From Carettochelys insculpta (lineage: Eukaryota > Chordata > Testudines > Carettochelyidae): a DNA stretch of 64,000 nt. The DNA lies in contig NC_134137.1 in NCBI RefSeq assembly GCF_033958435.1, positions 238,436,501 to 238,500,500 of the forward strand, written 5' to 3'. The translations under genes were made by a program, and so were the position numbers. Each line of letters opens with the position of its first letter. The stretch's first letter is position 1. Shown here one piece after another: positions 1 through 11,421 of the stretch. Below the pieces are notes generated by a model that was not told the origin of the DNA, searched no databases, and worked only from the letters and a program-made list of their open reading frames with translations.

Positions 1-200
1 GACCGGCGGTGCTGAAGACCTCTGCCCACGCGGAACTGCGGGCTCGAGCTCCGAGCACGGAACCGCCGGCACCAATACCAGCACCGAAAACCGCGGCATC
101 AGGGACAACATCCATACTGGCACTGACCCGCCAACTTCATGAACCTAGGAAGGCGTGATCTAAGACTCGGCATCGAAGCCCATCACCAGAACTTCTCATT

Positions 201-1480
201 GTGCCATCACCTCTCTCTCCCAGCTCTCCTCCTGAAACAAATATACCGGAATGGACATTAACACCACCATCTCCTTTCCTGAGACCACTGTCTCCACTCC
301 TACACCTCCTTCCCCCTGACTCAGGCACCCGGCACTGGTTGTCCACCATGAATGGCATGGATACCCCTACAGAGTATTTCCACCTGGGTCTATGTAATCT
401 AGGAGATTTTACTTCTCCCATCATAGATATAGACATCGATCACACTCCAGATCCTCATCCCCAGGACCATGTCCTTGTCATATGCATCCACACCACTGTG
501 AGGACCATCATCAGCACTGAAGCTACTCAAGGTCCGGGGATAGATCCCCACATCTATGCTCCTCATACAGATGGTTTTCACCCCCTGCTACCAGAGGGGA
601 CCACGTTGTCTCTCTGAGGGAAGATCCAGAGCCAGTTATCGATCCGTCATTGGGACATTTAGCAGAACAAGTAATGGAGGTGTCCAAGGAACAGACAGAG
701 GCATGTCAGACAGATGCCTCTTTGTCCTCTCCAGATGAAGCGGTTGTCCCAGGAGACATATCTCCTCCAGATGACCTTAAACAATTTCAGGACTTGTTTA
801 AAAGGGTGGTCCAGTCCCAGGACTTACAGGTGGCAGAGGTGCAAGAGAAGCAACACAAACTCCTCAAAAATCTGAGAATTCCTACGTCATTGAAGATGGC
901 CATCCCATTGGACAAGGTCATCATGGAAGCTGTCATGAACATCTGGCAAACCTCAGCCTCTATTCCGCTGACCAACAAGCGGGTGGACAAAAAGTATTTC
1001 ATCCCATCAAAGGGAATGGAGCTTCTTTTTAACCATCCCCAACCAAACTCCCTTGTGGTTGAGTCCTCTTAACAGAGGTCGAAGGCACCACAGTGCAAAT
1101 CCACAGTGTCGAATAAAGGCGCAAAGAGACTGGACTTATTCAGGTGGAAGGTATACTCCTCCTCCACCCTACTGCTATGCATGGCCAATTACGCTGCACA
1201 TCTCTCCAACCATAATTTCGATAACTACACAAAGCTCATATCACTCATGGACTTTCTCCCAGATGACAAGAAGCCAATTCAAAAGGTGATAATTCAGGAA
1301 GGGTATATAGCCTTCTGCACAGGCGTCCAAATTGCGCTAGATGTGGCAGACACAGCAGCACGTTCCACGGCCACTGCAGTGGCGATGCAGCGAGCATCCT
1401 GGCTGCAAACCTCTAGCATCCCTAAGGATTTGCAAACAAAAGTCGAAGACCTTCCCTTGATAGGCAAAACTGTTCACTGA
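201..1480 (+). pseudogene. DIRS gag-like remnant
   Basis: Three overlapping open pieces (201-617, 650-1072, 1106-1480) in different frames make a proline/serine-rich N-terminal part followed by a helical part. The piece at 1106-1480 contains the stretch LDVADTAARSTATAVAMQRA, which looks like the conserved alanine-rich gag segment of DIRS1-like elements. The presumed role is nucleocapsid formation and RNA binding during replication. Frame changes near 620 and 1075 show decay. The assignment rests on position before the RT and on the alanine-rich segment; the proline-rich N-terminal piece could be spurious. Confidence 0.6.
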
Positions 1481-1949
1481 GTCCACAGACTGAGTCCTTC
1501 ACTCCAGCAAGGACTCTAGAACTACACTTAGAACGCTGGGTATGTACACTCCTCCTTACAGGAGGAAAAGATATTACTCATACCAGAGATGCTACACGTA
1601 TCAATCTCAATGCCCGCAATACCAACGAGCATATGACCAAGGGCGCCAACAGCATCAAAGGCCACCTACATGATGCCCCCAGCAAGGCAGTACTCCTGCG
1701 CCACAGACATCCAGGCAGCAAGTTTGACTATTATGTCGAGGACTGCGAAGCCACAACCATCACTCATTGCCAGCAACTACCTCAACCTCTGTTTCACCAT
1801 CGTCTCAGACCATTATATAGCCAGTGGGAAAGCATCACTACGGACAAATGGGTGCTGGAGATTATTGCTCTGGGATACACCATCCCATTCCACTCCCTAC
1901 CTCCACCAAAATCCCCTACCCAGGCCCTCTTCAGGGAGCCCTCTTATGA

Positions 1950-3570
1950 GAATCTTTTGAAACGAGGTAGATCGCCTCATCTCTATAAGTGCGGTAGAGA
2001 GAGTTCCAGACGAGTTCCAAGGGAAAGGTTTTTGCTCCCGGTACTTCCTCACAGAAAGGAAAAAAGGAGGCTGGAGACCAGTCCTGGACTTGTGGGCTCT
2101 CAATCAGTACCTCCGTAAACAGCGTTTCAAAATGACCACTATCACCTCTATAGTCACAGCACTGGACGATGGAGATTGGTTCGTAGCCCTCAACTTACAA
2201 GATGCATGCTTTCGCATAACCATTCACCCCGTGCACAGGTGCTTCCTCCACTTCACCATGAGTATGGAGCATTTCCAGTACCATATCCTGCCCTTCGGCC
2301 TGTCCTCAGTGCCCAGGGTTTTTACAAAGACAGTCCCTGTAGCGTCAGCCTACCTGCACCGTTGAGATGTATTCATCTTCCCATATCTGGATGACTGCCT
2401 CTTGAAAGGCACCTCATGGACAGACATGTTACGCATGATTGATATTCAGGCGAGGACATTCCACTCGCTGGGCCTTGTCATCAACTTCCAAAAGTCAACA
2501 ACGGAACCCATGCAGGACATAGAACTCATAGGAGTGTGCATAGACTCCATCACGGTGAGAGTGTATCTGCGTACTGTACGTTTTCAGGGTCTCTAATACA
2601 CGTGCTGATATGCAGCCCCACAGTACAAGTGTTAAATTGCTTGCAGCCCCTGGGGCACATGGCTGCTACTACATTTGTGGTGCAGAATGCCAGGCTACAT
2701 TTTAGTTGCCTCCAGCACTGGCTGGCGACCATGTATGTGCCAATGATACACGGCGCTCACAAAAAGGTATTGCCTCCAGCAGAGGTGCAAAAGTCCCTGA
2801 AATGGTGGATGGACCCCAAGAATTTACTGTTGGGGTACCCTTTCAGCAATGGCAAACCACGGTTTTTCTTACGACAGATGCTTCCCACATAGGCTGGGGA
2901 GCACACATGGGAAACAATTCAATGCCAGGGCGATGGTCCCACACAGAGAGGGCAATGCACATATATATACACTAGAGCTACAGGCAGTGCTCAATGCATG
3001 CAAGCACTTCCTCCAACACCTGCGATACAAGGTAGTTGGGGTCAATACCAACAACATTTCCATGATGTATTACATCAATTGACAGGGTGGGGCCAGATCC
3101 TGTGCATTATGCACAGAGGCAGTCCGCCTATGGAACTGGTGCATTGCAAACAACATAACCTTAATAGCCTCATACTTACTAGGTGTCAGCAATGCAAAGG
3201 CAGATCAGCTGAGCAGGCCTTTCGCTCTCAATCATGTATGGGAGATCCATTCTGATCTGCTTCGCCGTATATTCAACACATGGGGGTTCCCTCAGATAGA
3301 CTTGTTTACGACCTACATCAACAAGAAATGCCCTCAATACTGCTCCAGAGTGGGCATTGGCCTGGGCTCATTAGGGGATGCCTTCCTACTATCATGGAAG
3401 GGCCCTTTGCTGTATCCGTTCCCTCCTACGGTACTTATACACAAGGTCCTGGAAAAGGCAAGGAGAGAGGGAGCACACTTGATACTAATAGCCCCAGCGT
3501 GGGACCATCAACACTGGTTCCCCCTGCTACAACGCATGTCGTGCTGCCCACCACACCCCCTCCGATTCCA
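1950..3570 (+). pseudogene. DIRS reverse transcriptase and RNase H, inactivated
   Basis: The product would copy element RNA into DNA and degrade the template. RT fingers are visible in the frame starting at 2090 (WALNQYLRKQ, then FVALNLQDACFRI). After an in-frame TGA near 2363 the catalytic palm motif YLDD lies at 2384-2395. RNase H follows around 2850-3200 with TTDASHIGWGAH and later SYLLGVSNAKADQLSR, the D-x-x-S-x-x-x-W-G type motif of DIRS RNases H. At least four frame changes or stops interrupt it. A short linker region (3280-3560) with LILIAPAWDHQHWFPLL joins RNase H to the recombinase, as is usual in the family. Confidence 0.85.
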
Positions 3571-3593
3571 CCGGACCTCATCACACAGAACTG

Positions 3594-4680
3594 GTGAGTC
3601 TTGAGGCACCCTCAGCCTCGAATGTTATGCCTCAAGGCATGGCTAATCCCTGGCTCAGTGCCCTAGAGGATGTATGCTTGGAAAGGGTGAAAGAGGTCCT
3701 AGAATGCAGTCACTGGGCCTCTACCAGGAAAACTTACGTGTACAAGTGGAAACGCTTCACTTCCTGGTGTCTGTCCAAACAACTGAGCCCCTTGGAGGTC
3801 CTGATCCCTTCGATTTTTGGATTATCTACTGGATCTAAAGCAAGGAGGACTATCCTTACCATCACTAAAGGTCCACCTAACAACTATATTGGTCTTTTGC
3901 CACACAGTAGAAGGGTCAGCTGTCTTTTCCCACTCCATTACAACGTGGTTCCTAAAGGGCCTCACAAACCTATGCCCCCCTCGGAAGCCGTTATCACCTT
4001 CATGGAGTTTAGATTTGGTCCTGGACACATTGTCTAGGCCACCCTTTGAACCCTTAACCACTGTTTCTCTTTGTCTACTTACGTTAAACACTACCTTTCT
4101 CCTGGTGATCACATCTGCTTGCAGAGCGAGCGAACTGGCTGCGGTAATGACTATCCTGCCCTACACAATTTTCTCCAAAGAACTGATGATATTACGTTTA
4201 CACCCTGTGTTTCTCCCAAAGAGTTTCATATCAGTGAACCGATAACTCTACCATCCTTCTACCTGAAGCTGCACAACTCGAATAGGGAAGTACCGCTCCA
4301 TGCACTTGATGTGAGGAGGGCACCGACATTCTATATAGACAGAATCAGACCCTTCCAAAAGACGGATAGACTTTTGGTGTCTCTTGCACCCAGATCAAAA
4401 GGGGAAGGACTATCATCGCAAAGAATATCAAATAATATCTCATCCTGTGTAAAGATGTGCTATGCATTGAGTAAGACCCCTCTACCAGCTCCTCCCAGGA
4501 CTCAGTCCACCAGAGCAATGGCGGCCTCAACAGCCTTCTTTAAAGGAGTCTCCCTGAAGGACATTTGCAGAGCGGCGACATGGTCATCCTACCCTGCGAC
4601 ATGTTCACCAAGCACTACGCGATTCATCGGGTGCTGGAGGAGGATACACGCCTACTGACAGCAGTCATCTCAGGGGCAAC
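3594..4680 (+). pseudogene. DIRS tyrosine recombinase, inactivated
   Basis: The enzyme would integrate circular element DNA by the lambda-integrase chemistry. The N-terminal SAM-like part is seen at 3594-3830 (ECSHWASTRKTYVYKWKRF). The first catalytic arginine box is ITSACRASELAAV, near 4107-4145 in another frame. The second box is around 4493-4530 as TQSTRAMAAS, where family members have His-Ser-Thr-Arg, so the His position appears changed to Gln. The tyrosine segment FTKHYAIHRVLEED is present near 4604-4650 but one frame over. At least three frameshifts separate these parts. Recombinase identity is clear from the boxes and from following RT/RNase H; activity is excluded. Confidence 0.8.
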
Positions 4681-4741
4681 CTGCACATAATCTGTTACCC
4701 ACCTCCATTTTTCTGGGGTCACTGCTGGGTAGTAATCTACT

Positions 4742-5102
4742 GTGGAGCACCCATGGGGACCACTTGAAGAAGAAAGAGAAATTACTCACTTGTGTAGTAA
4801 CGATGGCTCTTTGAGATGTGTCCCCATGGGTGCTCCACTACCCACCCATTCCTCCCCTCTTCGGAGTTCTGCTTTATATTTCTCAGAGGCATCCTAGGTA
4901 GTTGGTCGAGGAACTGGCGGAGACCAGATCGCGCACATAACCAAAAGCGCGCGAAGGACCAGCGTGCATCTGCACATGCACAATCTGATGAGACACAGCT
5001 TGGAAATCTCCGATCTGTGGCGCCGGGGCGAGCCCGGCACCTACTCTGGAGCACCCACAGGGACACATCCCGAAGAACCATTGGTACTACACAAGTGAGT
5101 AA
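4742..5102. repeat. DIRS internal complementary region and 3' terminal repeat
   Basis: A perfect 19-bp inverted pair GTGGAGCACCCATGGGGAC occurs at 4742-4760 and, reversed, at 4820-4838. The segment 4782-4838 read in reverse matches the terminal segment 5046-5102 at about 49 of 57 positions. The shared core TACTACACAAGTGAGTAA is at 5085-5102, and its inverse begins at 4782. This inverted copy of the element end just upstream of the terminal repeat is the arrangement that templates DIRS circle formation. Confidence 0.8.
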
Positions 5103-5127
5103 CTTCTTTTTTCTAAGAACTTTGTAA

Positions 5128-5844
5128 GGAGGAAGAACAAAACTGCGTTTCATATGGACTGCCTTGCTGATGAATTCATCTGCTATTTTCCAGACAACTT
5201 TTCTGGCAACCTCATTCATAAATTAGTACACAGTCCATTCAACATTGATGTTGATTCATTGCCAGAAGTATTTCAAGAACAAGCACTCGAAATAAAATAT
5301 TATTCAAGTGCAAAAGAATAATTTAGAAAACTCAAACTTGGAGGAATTTTGGATAAGATATTTCCCAATGTATTTAAAAGTTGGAGAAGAAGTGCTATGT
5401 ATTATTCTTCCATTTTCATCAGCGTACCTCTGAAAAAATCTCTGCAGGTTTAGTCATATGAAAAAAACAAAAATCAACTAGACGTCAAACAGCTTGCATT
5501 GCACACTTTCATCTTTCAAACCTAGGATTTCCCAACTCATGAAGAAAATGCAGTATCATCCTTCACATTAAATCTGTTTTGTTTCTGCTATTTCTGATGT
5601 TGAAGTACTTTTTTTTTTTTTTTTTTTTTACATTTTTGGGCCAAGAAAATCTATTTGTGTTTATTTTTAATTTTAAATAGAATTTTTATACCAAGTTTTT
5701 GTGTTTATTTTAAATTTTAAATTACAAATTAATTTCTTTGTTAAAGGGGGGTTGGATGATGGTAACAAAGAGGTGGGGGGCATGAGTGTTTCTCAAAAAT
5801 CAAAAAGGAGGCATGATGCCAAAAAGTTTGGGAACCAAGGACTG
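5128..5844 (+). mobile_element. hAT transposon remnant, C-terminal transposase and right end
   Basis: From 5150 the plus strand reads through the C-terminal part of a hAT (Charlie/ZBED-like) transposase. FNIDVDSLPEVFQEQALEI is followed, after a stop and a frame change, by FWIRYFPMYLKVGEEV and LPFSSAYL, which is the hATC dimerisation segment. A poly-T run lies at about 5607-5630. The right end near 5821-5844 contains AAGTTTGGGAACC, the inverse of the common hAT terminal GGTTCCCAAACTT. The N-terminal half is absent because the DIRS element precedes it. It is a fossil, with stops in every coding block. Confidence 0.72.
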
Positions 5845-5984
5845 GCTGGCAGAATAGTATTTTAGGTAAAATCCAAGCTAATATTGACTTGCTAATGTGG
5901 TGGACTCCTTGGGGTCAAAAAACCACTCTTTTATAATGAGCAGATTTTTTAAATAATTTCTCACTGTACTGAACCTATGTGCTG

Positions 5985-6155
5985 ATTGGGAGTCAAAGAG
6001 CGTCTTGTGACCAGTGTGAGGGATCAGTAGTATGGTTGGTGAGTCTAACTTGAGTATTAACCACCTGTTTTGAGAAGAATCTGCTCTTCTTTTTTGCAGC
6101 CTGCCCTGACTGTTGCATTTTCGGCTAGGGTTATCCTAGGCACCTTGGATCACGC
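5985..6155 (+). repeat. Dispersed repeat copy 1 (partner at 26645-26795)
   Basis: The segment from GGTTGGTGAGTCTAACTT to CTAGGCACCTTGGATCAC is alignable along about 130 bp with 26670-26795, which runs from GGTTGGTGAGTTTAACTT to CTAGGCACCCTGGGTCAC. No coding potential is visible. Both lie in repeat-rich surroundings and could be LTR or untranslated-region fragments of a retroelement; the family is not assigned. Confidence 0.6.
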
Positions 6156-6243
6156 CCTATCTTTCATGTGGATCCTGTGGAGTCAGTCCTTTGCCCCGTG
6201 GAAAGGGCTTAAACATGATAAATTGAAAGAGAGTTCTGCATTG

Positions 6244-6366
6244 TAATATGCCAGTCCAGCGGTTTGGCCAGTTACCTGAGAGGTATTACCTGAGAGGTAG
6301 CAGATTCCTGTTCAAATCCCTTCTCATTAGGCATCTGGGGGAATGTATGTGGTGGTTTCTCACATC
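6244..6366 (+). repeat. tRNA-related SINE-like repeat, left part
   Basis: The segment has a pol III-type internal promoter look: an A-box-like GGCCAGTTACCTGAGAGG and a B-box-like CTGTTCAAATCCC at about 6307-6319. It stops at the H1 insertion point. Its continuation after H1 begins CTGGATGAGTGTGAAGACCA at 10306, and joining across the 3-bp duplication ATC gives an uninterrupted repeat. It is not a functional tRNA gene because no cloverleaf can be folded by eye. Confidence 0.55.
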
Positions 6367-6717
6367 GGCTGTGCCTACATGGGAGCCCACCATTGAAAGG
6401 GGAAAACCAAATGCCAGAAATTGATGTACTGGCTTTTGAAAGAACACAACCACATGGCAAAGGAAGATTGCAGTTCCAACCCCCTCTTTCGAAGACCCCA
6501 TCCCATTATTTCGAAAGGGAGCGTCCACATGTGTAAAAGTGCTGTTTCGAAAGAAGGAAGGTGGAGATGCCGTGGATGGGGTTGCATGGCCACCAAGCCC
6601 TTCCGGGGCACACAGCCAGCTGCTGCCTTAATGGGCACCCCTCCAGTTTCCCCACCTTGCACTATCCAAGGCCTTCCGAGCTCCCAGAAGCAACACAGAC
6701 CCCAGCGCAGCAGCACC

Positions 6718-8040
6718 ATGATCAGTGACACCCTACTCCTCACACTGGATGCAGACATTGTGGGGACTGTTGCCGTAGCCATCCCCCTCCTGTTCAGGAG
6801 ACAGAACAGCCCCCTGAGGACATGGAGCCCACCCAGCCTGCACCCCACACCCTGGAACCCTGGCACCTGTGGCACCACCCCAGCAGCACAGACTGGTGGG
6901 AGCGACTGGTTCTGGGGCAATGGTACGATGCCACCTCGCTCTGGAACTTTTGCATGAGCCGGGACACCTTCCAGGAGCTGTGTCACTGGCTGGCTTCTGC
7001 ATTTGGGCATCAGGACACCACCATGTGGCCCGCACTCACCCTCGAGAAGTGAGTCGCTATTGCAGTATGGGAATTCCTACCACTCAGTGAGGCACCAGTT
7101 CAGGGTGGGCAAGGCCACTGTCAGAGCGGTGCTCAAGGAGGTAAGCCAAGCCCAGGGCACACTTCCACCATGGGAAGGGGGCCCATGGGCACAGGACCCC
7201 TTGGGGGTGCTGGCCCCGGGGGGAGGTCAGGAGGGAGTTGCTGGCTGGGAACACCCTGCCACACCCTCAGGAGAGTGCATGGCCTTCCCCCCATGCAGGT
7301 TGTCCGTGCCATAAACGTCATGCTCCTGCACCGGGTCATTGTTGGGGGTTTCTCCTAGTTGAGGTTCCCAAACTGCTTTGGTGCCCTGGATGGGACGCAC
7401 ATCCCCATCCATGCCCCGCCACACAGCACTGGCTGCTATATCAACCAGAAGTGCTACCACTTGGTGGTCCTCCAGGCCCTGGTGGACCACAAAGGCCGGT
7501 TCATGGACATCTACGTAGGCTGGTCAGGGCAAGCCCATAACACCACGGTCTTCTGCAATTCTGGCCTGTGCCAGCGTTTGGAGGCTAGCACCTTCATCCT
7601 CCAGTGGGAGGTGCTGGTCAGGGACAGTATCATGCATGGTTGTGGATGTGGCAAACCCCCTACTGTGGATGTGGCAAACCCCCATGGCTGATGCGGTCCT
7701 ATGCTGGCCACCTCGACCCCAGCAGGGAGGCCTTCAACATCTGCCTCAACCAGGTTGTTGAGCCATGTGGTTGAACAGGCCTTTGGGCGCTTCAAGGGGA
7801 GGTAGCGGTGCCTCCTTGCCCGCCCCGAGGTCAAGGGATGTGCAATGTCCCACAAGTGGTGGGTGCCTGCTGCATCCTCTACAATATTGTGGAGGACAAG
7901 GGGGACGCCTACATGCAGGGCTGAGGCTAAGGCTACCGTGGGGTTCGAGCAGCTGTCTGCTATCACCAGCCACCAGGCAAACTGTGACGATGTCCGGATC
8001 TGGGAGGCCCTTCGTGCAAGCCTTGCCCCAGGGCCACACT
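6718..8040 (+). pseudogene. Harbinger H1 DDE transposase, inactivated
   Basis: The HTH-containing first exon reads WERLVLGQWYDATSLWNF, then a TGA inside EK-VAIAVW, then GKATVRAVLKE, ending at GAG|GTAAGC (7140/7141). A 158-nt intron ends at CAG 7296-7298. Exon 2 begins VVRAINVMLLHRV and carries the first catalytic Asp in FGALDGTHIPI (near 7377-7410). The second catalytic position reads HNTTVF, whereas related copies have HDTHIF or QDARIF, so the Asp is changed to Asn. The Glu lies in VVEQAFGRFKGRW near 7770. Several frameshifts follow. It is nuclease-dead as written. The tail (CDDVRIWEALRAS) at 7985-8040 is the usual C-terminus. Confidence 0.82.
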
Positions 8041-8569
8041 GACCCCTCTGATGCCCACCCCTCACACATCCATTCCCCCCACCATGTGCACCACCAGTGC
8101 ACCCATGCCTCCTGCCCATGGGACATAAACATCGGTGCACAATAAAAACCTTTATCAATATTAACCATAAACCAGTGGGTATTGACTGCGTAACTATAGT
8201 GTGGGTGGGGGGACATCCATGTATGTTGCAGGGCAAGGGGCCTAATCTTGGAGGAGGTTGGGGAGGGGGCCAGAACTGTGAAGGTCACTCAGGCACGGAG
8301 GTTGTGGGGCCGAGAGCCCTGCTGGCCCCGGGATCTCCATTCCCACCCCCTGCCCCCGCCAGGAGCGGGTGCCGTGGTGGGGCTGGGACAGGGCAGGGAG
8401 TACTGGAAGGTAGGGGCATGGTGGGATGACAGAGGGGGCATCGATGTGGGGTGGAGGACTCTGTGGGGTATGTGGGGTGGGCAGGGGACCCTGGGGGGGC
8501 CTTTCTGGGGAGGGCCTGCGGGGTGCTTGGGGGATTGGGCAGCTGGGGGGGTGTGCGTAGAGGGCCAGG

Positions 8570-9872
8570 ACCCAAGTCACATTGCCCACTTGCTCCTTCA
8601 GAGTCCTGCAGATGCCCTCCAGGAGGGACATGAGCCAGTCCCAGGCCTCCCTCCACCACGCCAGGTTGGTCTCCTCCAGCTGGAGGCAACACTCCATAAG
8701 CTCTGCCTGGCGAGGTTGGCGGGCTCATCCCCCCGTGCGCTGCTGCAGCCTCCCACTGTGCACCGAGCGTGATGCTGCTGCTGGAGGTGCCTGGCCCCTG
8801 TTGGACGCCACTGGGGGACTCTTGGGGACCACTGATGCCAATGGGCTGTGTGGGCCTTTGCTTGCTGCACGTGGAAGAGGTGATGGATCTCATGTCAGTC
8901 TCCAAGCAGGACCTCCCCTGGGACTCTGTCCCCCACGAGGACCCACCTCCCCTGTTCCCGCCACAGGGCCCGGCCATGGTGGGCATGGCATCCCTGCGGC
9001 ATCAGGTGCACACAGGGCTTCCCCCCTGGTGGAACCATCATCCCCAGGTGCGGGCTGGCCTGTGGACATCCCACTGGGCAACTGAGTGCCTGGAGCTGTC
9101 CACGGGTCTGGGTGCTGGGTGGGGCACGTGGGCGCAAGGAGCATGTTTGGGGCTGTGGCAGCTGGGATGTCTGGCCCTGGGCCTCTGGGCCTGTGCCCGG
9201 TCCACTGGCGGGGTGCCACCCCTGCCCTGCCTGCTGGGGTGCTGGCCCTGCTGTACACTTACTGGGGGGGACCTTGATGATCTCCGGGGATGACCGGCTA
9301 CCCATGGCCTGGCTGGACAACTGCAAGGAGACGTTGGTGATGAGGTCGCCCTCCTCGCTGGAGCAGTCCTGGGTGGTGTCTGCCCCCTGGCTTGGGCTGG
9401 CTGGTCCTGGCTCCTCCAGCTCCTCTGGCTCGAGCTGGTCCACGGATGTGTCCAGGACAGCTGAGGACAGGGAGCTGTCCTGGGGCCCCAGGATGCAATG
9501 TAGCTCCCCATAGTAGGGGCAGGTGGAGGGACCTGCCCCTGAGTGCCCGGCCTCATCAAGGACCTGGGCATAGCCCTGCCAGAGCTCCTTAACTTTGCTC
9601 TGGACTTGTTCCGGGTTCTGTTCTGGGTGGCCTTGGCTGGTCAGTCCCTGGGCCAGGTGGGCGAAGGCAGCAGCATTCCTCCCCTTGACCCCCCATCTCC
9701 CGGAGGACTGCCTCTTCTTTCCAGAGGCCCAGGAGGTCTCAGAGTTCATGGTCTGTCCAGGAGGGGCCCCTTTTCTTTTTTTGTGGAACAGGCTCCTGGG
9801 AATCTCTCGAGGGGCTTGGGGGGGGTGGCAGGGGCGGGGCTGGAGCTCAGGAGGCTGCCCGGTGCTGGTCAT
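8570..9872 (-). pseudogene. Harbinger H1 Myb/SANT-like DNA-binding protein
   Basis: The minus-strand frame from 9872 contains a helical trihelix/Myb-type region: NAAAFAHLAQGLTSQG, then VQSKVKELWQGYAQV and CPYYGELHCILG, followed by an acidic Ser/Pro-rich linker. Such proteins bring Harbinger transposase to the element ends and into the nucleus. A probable second exon at about 8700-8580 encodes LEETNLAWWREAWDWLMSLL, aligning in position with the C-terminal helix of the H2 and H3 copies (AWQEFMGVFWDIDRSF and AWQKFMATFN). The first Myb helix (LRDLLGLWG in H3) seems deleted here, and the middle region is GC-rich intronic sequence. Confidence 0.7.
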
Positions 9873-10302
9873 GTGCCTTTTGCTGTCTTCAGGGGTGGCG
9901 GAGCGGGAGTTCTGCTGGGAGCTCGTGCTGCTGCAGCTTGCCTGCTGTCAGCTTCCTTCCATGGGGTTTCTGGGTCCATGTGGCTTTAAGAGCGGCTGGA
10001 CGCGTGGGTCATAGAGCTCTGCTCTGTGGGGCAGGGCGTCTCCATGCTCTGGCTGGGCACTGTCATGGAGGACTCCTCTTTCAAACGAGAGGGCCGTGGC
10101 GCGTCTACACATGCCTTCTTTTGACATTTTTTATGGGCGGGGGGCACTCTTCCCACTACGGGATCAGGGTACAGCTTTTGATGTCTGGGCTGCGTTCCTT
10201 TGATTTCAAATCGAAAGAGCACATGGCATGTGTAGATGCTCCTTTCATTCTTTCAAAAGAGGGCCTATCTTGTCAAAATACTGTGCGTGTGTAGACACAT
10301 CC

Positions 10303-10400
10303 ATCCTGGATGAGTGTGAAGACCACTGAGCTAGAGATTATAAAGGAAGTGCCTTGCCCTCCTCATCCCAGACATTTTGTGTGTAGAGAGGCATTCTCAG
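10303..10400 (+). repeat. tRNA-related SINE-like repeat, right part
   Basis: Continuation of the repeat at 6244-6366 after the H1 insertion. Its start repeats ATC, the target duplication. The phrase GTGAAGACCACTGAGCTAGA resembles the inverted second tRNA-like half that such sauropsid repeats carry. The 3' limit is approximate. Confidence 0.5.
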
Positions 10401-10438
10401 AGCACACCTACCAAACTGGGCATCTGAAGGTGAGATAG

Positions 10439-10800
10439 GTGATGAGACTCAGGCACAAATGGTGGTGGAGCTTTGTGACTTTGTCCTCAACCACAACTAT
10501 TTCAGGTTTGAGGACAAATTATATCTTCAAATCAGTGGCACTGTTATGGGCACCCGCATGGCCCCCACAGCACGCCAAAATTTTTATGGCTGACCTGGAA
10601 CAATGCTTTCTCAGTTCTCATGCCCTAGAACCCCTCCTCTACCTGTACTACATTGATGACATCTTCATCATCTGGACCCATGGGAAGGCGGCTCTTGAGG
10701 AGTTCCACCGTGATTTCAACAGTTTCCACCCCCACCATCAACCTTAGCCTGGACCAGTCCATGAAAGAGATTCACTTCCTGGACACTACTATGTAGATGA
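10439..10800 (+). pseudogene. Penelope reverse transcriptase fragment
   Basis: The open piece 10439-10747 begins out of frame and then reads MADLEQCFLSSHALEPLLY followed by YIDDIFIIWTHGKAALEEF. This is the catalytic palm with the Y-I-D-D motif typical of the family. After a frame change near 10735 the coding sense continues as LSLDQSTKEIHFLD-like sequence to about 10790. The upstream RT half is missing. It is a pseudogene fragment; identity is supported by the downstream GIY-YIG domain. Confidence 0.75.
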
Positions 10801-11421
10801 GCAACAGTCACATAAATACTGCCCTATACTGAAAACCCACAGACCGCTATGCTTAGCTACATGCCTCCAGCGCATACTACACAATCCATTGTTTACAGCC
10901 AGGCACTAAGGTAGCCCCATATTTGCTCTGCTCCATCGGACAGAGACAAACATCTACAAGACCTTTACCAACCTTTCCTCAAACTACAGTACCCCCCTAA
11001 GGAAGTGAGGAAACAGATTGACAGAGCCAGATGTGTACCCAGAAGCCACCTGCTACAAGACAGGCCTCACAAGGAAAACAAGAGAACACCACTGACCATC
11101 ACATACAGACCCCCACCTAAGGTCTCTCCAACGCATCATCAGTGATCTGCAACCCATCCTGAACAATGAGCTTTCACTCTCACAGACCTTGGGAGTCAGG
11201 CCTGTCCTCGCCTACAGACAGCCTGCCAACCTTAAACAAATCCTCACCAGCAACTACAAATCACAAACCAGTGGCTCTAGGCCTGGAACCAGCCCCTGCA
11301 ATGGTCCTCACTGCCAATTCTGCTCACATATCTACACCAGTGACATCATCACATACTATACATCAATCATACCATCTGGGGCTCCTTTACCTGCACATCT
11401 AATAATATAATATATGCCATC

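Larger units (their letters stand above)
1..5125 (+). mobile_element. DIRS-type tyrosine-recombinase retrotransposon, 5' end outside window
   Basis: DIRS elements replicate through a circular DNA intermediate and integrate with a tyrosine recombinase instead of a DDE integrase. The order seen here is gag-like (about 650-1480), reverse transcriptase/RNase H (about 1950-3570), tyrosine recombinase (3594-4680), then an internal complementary region and a terminal repeat (4742-5102). That order and the inverted complementary segment are hallmarks of DIRS1-like elements. All coding parts contain stops or frameshifts, so the copy is dead. The 5' terminal repeat lies before base 1. Immediately downstream, from about 5140, hAT transposase coding sequence starts in mid-protein, which suggests this element landed inside an hAT. 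The 3' boundary is estimated from the end of the conserved terminal repeat. Confidence 0.88.
6367..10302 (+). mobile_element. PIF/Harbinger transposon H1 with transposase and Myb-like genes
   Basis: The left end is GGCTGTGCCTACATG and the inverse of the right end is GGATGTGTCTACACACG. The flanking 3-bp duplication ATC is present at 6364-6366 and 10303-10305. Inside, a DDE transposase runs on the plus strand (6718-8040) and a Myb/SANT-like gene on the minus strand (9872-8570), so the genes converge. PIF/Harbinger elements need both proteins. Subterminal TTTCGAAAG motifs occur near the left end (6489, 6512, 6545). Both genes are damaged. The terminal sequence differs from H2, H3 and H4, so this is a separate subfamily. 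It is inserted in the SINE-like repeat at 6244-10400. Confidence 0.88.

Noticed and set aside
6290..6330. Possible tRNA gene in the SINE-like repeat
   Set aside because: Only a B-box-like motif is convincing; no cloverleaf.
7511..8236. 241-codon minus-strand frame
   Set aside because: It lies opposite the H1 transposase, is GC-rich, and has no recognisable protein features; the plus strand carries the DDE motifs.
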